Positions 18,596 through 21,063 of a stretch of DNA of 21,063 nucleotides are shown here, in pieces. The stretch's first letter is position 1. Each line of letters opens with the position of its first letter. A program made the translations under genes and the position numbers. The stretch is from CAYWBW01 sp964456745 (lineage in GTDB: Bacteria > Patescibacteriota > Gracilibacteria > GCA-2401425 > JAJOLG01): positions 1 to 21,063 of the forward strand of contig CAYWBW010000031.1 of the NCBI GenBank assembly GCA_964456745.1. Direction: 5' to 3'. Below the pieces are notes generated by a model. It was not told where the DNA came from. It saw nothing but the letters and a program-made list of their open reading frames with translations, and made no database searches.

Positions 18596-20169
18596 ATTTT
18601 AAAGTTTGTATCAATATAACTTTTATTCACTGCATTTATTAACGCTTTAAATGCAGAAATCTCAATATCTTCATCTGATCATATTCAAACATAAATATTT
18701 CATCAATTATCTTCAATTCTAATTGAAGATTGACTTTTAGCATCAATTCAAGCTCAAATAGACTCACTTTTATAATTTTGAATTTTTATTCAGCTATAAA
18801 TTTTATTTATAGCATTTAATAACGCAGCAAGTGCAGAATCTTTTCATTTACATGCTTGTTTGACTATAGATTTATTAAAAAACTTTCAATTTAATTCAAT
18901 AAGCGATCATCATTTATCTTTAGAATATTTATATTCATCAATTTTTATTCCTTTTCTAAATTCAAAATATCATTGTAATACCTCATGATCTGTAATTCAC
19001 TTTCTTCTATCGGAATAAAATTCTTTTATAAATTGTGCAATAATTGTTTTTTCTGATTCACTACATTTATATCAGTGTTTAATAATTATATCTTTTGCAT
19101 GATTTGATCAACTAAGTGGACCAAAGATAAATGAAATAGAGCTTCATACTGTTTTTGGATCAAATGGCTGATATACTAAAGGGTTTTTCAATATTGCATT
19201 TGTATGTCATCAAGAAGAATGTCTAGCAGAATTATCTCAAGTAATTGGAAAGTGAAACTGTCTATTAAGCATGTGTCTATCTACATAATCTGATATCTCT
19301 TTTAAATGCTTCAAGTTAATATTTGTATAAAAATGATTATTATCTTGTTTTCAAAAATTATTAATAATCATAACACATTGTTCTAATGAAGCATTTCATG
19401 CACGTTCTCATACAGCATTTACACACACTTCAATTTGTCTTACTGGTCAATTAAAAACAGAATTAATTGAATTATCAGTTGCAAGTCATAAATCATTATG
19501 ATTATGGCAAGACCAAATTACTTTATTATCAGGAAAGGTCTTGTCGATTATTTTTTTATGTTTAATTATGTTTTCAAGAAAATATTTTTTTCATTCATAC
19601 CTACTTGCTCATCAAATAGTATCTGGACAATTAATTGTAGTTGCTCATCATTGAATCGCAGCTTTTATAACATGTGTAGTAAAATCAAAATTAATTCACA
19701 ATCTAGAATATCATTCTGGTGTAAATTCTATCTCAACTCATTTAGTTGTAGCCTTTTTTATCAAATTGTATACAGATTGGATTAATTTCTTTTTGTCTTT
19801 AGACTTTTCTCACAAACTTGCTTTGAGTAAAATAGGATCAACTGGAAGATATACATGTAATATTGAATTTCAATATTTAGTAGCATGTTTTAATGCATCA
19901 ATAGTAATATCAACTTGTTGCTCTCTTAGTTGACATAGTCAACATATTTTCATCTTAGAACCTTTTCCTCAAAACTTTTCAGAAATTTTAGATACTATAT
20001 CAAAATCCAGTTTACTTGCGGATGGAAATCAAGCTTCAAGTATATCTACTCATAAAAGCTTCGCAAGGCGCGCATATTCAATATTATTTTCAAAAGACAT
20101 TCAAGCTCATGGACACTGTTGTCAATCTCGTAGGGTAGTATCAAATATAATAACTTTTTCTTTTTTCAT
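18592..20169 (-). CDS. leuA: 2-isopropylmalate synthase-like enzyme (LeuA family)
   Basis: 525 residues with TGA as Gly. The enzyme condenses acetyl-CoA with 2-oxoisovalerate, the first committed step of leucine synthesis. The TIM barrel starts IIFDTTLRDGQQCPGAGMS (7-25), with catalytic R14 (a CGA codon) and metal ligand D15. H222 and H224 in SCHNHNDLGLA complete the metal site, and GERAGNASLEQCV follows. HTNAILKNPLVYQPFDP and LSGSNHAKD match the linker region of IPMS. The last 110 residues resemble the LeuA dimer/regulatory domain (AALLNAINKIY, SSIRIEDNGGNIYVGIG), which often confers leucine feedback. The middle (100-160) is divergent from the HtFIATS-type motif, so a related homocitrate or citramalate synthase is possible. 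It diverges from trpA and converges with purL. Confidence 0.85.
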
Positions 20170-20175
20170 AAATTT

Positions 20176-20204
20176 AAATTATGTAATTGAATAAGTTAAG
20201 TCAA
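20176..20204 (-). promoter_or_regulatory. Possible promoter of leuA, implying a leaderless mRNA
   Basis: On the minus strand TTGACT (20204-20199), a 17-base spacer and TAATTT (20181-20176) place transcription start at about the ATG at 20169; an overlapping CATAAT with a 15-base spacer gives almost the same start. The transcript would be leaderless or nearly so. Confidence 0.4.
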
Positions 20205-20245
20205 TCATTTTTCAAAAATTTTGTTTTAAAAAGCATTTTTGCATC

Positions 20246-20273
20246 TTGATTATATTATAGCTATATCTAATAT
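20246..20273 (+). promoter_or_regulatory. Possible trpA promoter
   Basis: TTGATT (20246-20251), a 16-base spacer and TAATAT (20268-20273) lie 28 bases upstream of the trpA ATG. The spacer and -10 box sit inside a long imperfect palindrome, which is the position expected for a repressor operator. Confidence 0.4.
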
Positions 20274-20286
20274 AGTTATATTATAA
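20250..20286. repeat. 37-bp imperfect palindrome over the trpA promoter
   Basis: Two 17-base arms (20250-20266 and 20270-20286) around the 3-base centre CTA pair at 15 of 17 positions, plus one G-T wobble. The core is ttatagctatat / atatagttata. It lies in the leuA-trpA divergent intergenic region, 14 bases before the trpA ATG. It is a candidate operator or leader hairpin; low complexity limits certainty. Confidence 0.5.
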
Positions 20287-20300
20287 ATAATAGATTTATT

Positions 20301-21023
20301 ATGAAGCTGATGACGCATGTTGTTGCATGATATCCAAATTTATCTGAAACAAAAAAGTTATTACTTACACTGGATAAATACTCAGAATATATTGAAATAC
20401 AAATACCATACTCAGATCCAATTGCGGACTGACCAATAATTACAAATGCATGACAAGTATCATTGGATAATTGATTTAAAGTTTCAGACACTTTTACATT
20501 GTTAAGTGAACTAAAGGGAAAGATTAGTTCAAATATTTTAATAATGACTTACTGAAACATTATTTTTAAATATTGAATAGAAAGATTTGTAATTGATTCA
20601 TTTAATTCCGGAGTTAAATGATTCATTGTGCCAGATATTTCTCCTGAAAATTTCAAGCAATTTTTTAAAGTGTCTAAAAAATATAATTTAAAAATTGTAA
20701 GTATATTTGCACCTACTAGCTCAGAAAAGAGAATGAAGACTTTGGCAAAATATTCTCCAGATTTAATCTATGTTGTAGCAAGAACATGAATAACTTGATC
20801 AGATACAAATTTTTGAAATGAGTTATTAGATTTTTTAAAAAGAATAAAAACTAACTATGCCTGACAACTTGCAGTTTGATTTTGAATTAAAGAAAAAAAG
20901 CACATCACATTTTTAGAGTGACATGCAGATTTTGCGGTTATGGGGTCTGAAATTGTTAAACAGTATGATAATTGATGAATTGAACAAGTTGATAGATTTA
21001 TGAAAAAATTAATTATCCAATAA
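20301..21023 (+). CDS. trpA: Tryptophan synthase alpha chain
   Basis: 240 residues with TGA as Gly, slightly short for TrpA (about 260). It cleaves indole-3-glycerol phosphate to indole, which is channelled to TrpB. The TIM-barrel signature YIEIQIPYSDPIADGP (30-45) has catalytic E32 and D43, the same 11-residue spacing as E49 and D60 of the Salmonella enzyme. Later motifs are GFIVPDISPE (strand 4), SIFAPTSSEKR, the loop 6 region VVARTGITGSDTNF, and the phosphate-binding GFGIKEKKH and MGSEIVKQ. The start ATG at 20301 follows ATTT/ATT without a Shine-Dalgarno sequence. It diverges from leuA. About 40 bases remain after its stop; an ATG at 21053 may begin the next gene, perhaps trpB, which cannot be tested here. 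Confidence 0.93.
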
Positions 21024-21063
21024 ATCAAATATAAGTGTTCATTGGTATAATCATGGAGATGTA

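Noticed and set aside
1..21063. TGA as tryptophan (mycoplasma code 4)
   Set aside because: TGA falls at invariant Gly positions in PyrG, PurL, LeuA, TrpA and ClpC, and TGG is used for Trp elsewhere.
21053..21063. Start of a following gene
   Set aside because: ATGGAGATG is only 11 bases before the window edge, too short to call.

Overview
Organism. The window is AT-rich bacterial DNA in which TGA occurs many times inside every real gene. It only makes sense if TGA is read as glycine (translation table 25). In pyrG, purL, leuA, serS, clpC and trpA the in-frame TGA codons fall on family-invariant glycines, for example the P-loop-like start of PyrG and the GAATGVGG segment of PurL. UGA=Gly is known from Candidatus Gracilibacteria and Absconditabacteria (SR1) in the Candidate Phyla Radiation, so the window most likely comes from that group. 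TGG remains Trp, and CGA reads as Arg in the conserved TLRDG motif of LeuA. Stops are TAA and TAG. Recognisable Shine-Dalgarno sequences are nearly absent.

Layout. (a) 1-2187, + strand: a possible gene end, a promoter, and a soluble hybrid histidine kinase. (b) 2221-9147, - strand: six genes in a row, read right to left: M50-like membrane metallopeptidase, DNA polymerase III delta'-like clamp-loader subunit (holB), shikimate kinase (aroK), CorC/HlyC-type CBS membrane protein, ClpC ATPase, and an unknown helical protein. (c) 9249-9755, + strand: a small membrane protein whose frame continues for another 100 codons past a single in-frame TAA, followed by tRNA-Gln(CUG) on the - strand. (d) 10104-12937, + strand: YtxH-like protein, CTP synthase (pyrG), a polytopic kinase of the dolichol/phytol kinase family that probably uses CTP, and tRNA-Leu(UAG). 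(e) 12970-13536, + strand: a decayed citrate-lyase-beta-like gene. (f) 13562-16035, - strand: a protein with a CX3CX2C cluster (possible radical SAM), tRNA-Ser(GGA), and seryl-tRNA synthetase. (g) 16169-21023: purL (+) converging on leuA (-) with 4-nt overlapping ends, then trpA (+) diverging from leuA.

How the genes fit. Several genes are single steps of biosynthetic routes: aroK and trpA (aromatic amino acids), leuA (leucine), purL (purines) and pyrG (CTP). That is more anabolism than is usual for this group, which is generally considered reduced and host-dependent, but none sits with the rest of its pathway here. CTP synthase lies directly upstream of a probable CTP-using lipid kinase, and serS lies near a tRNA-Ser gene. 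I found no CRISPR array, phage, insertion sequence or defence system. The most unusual features are the recoded genetic code, the two frames broken by TAA/TAG, the divergent PurL active-site residues, the CX3CX2C protein, and a palindrome over the trpA promoter.
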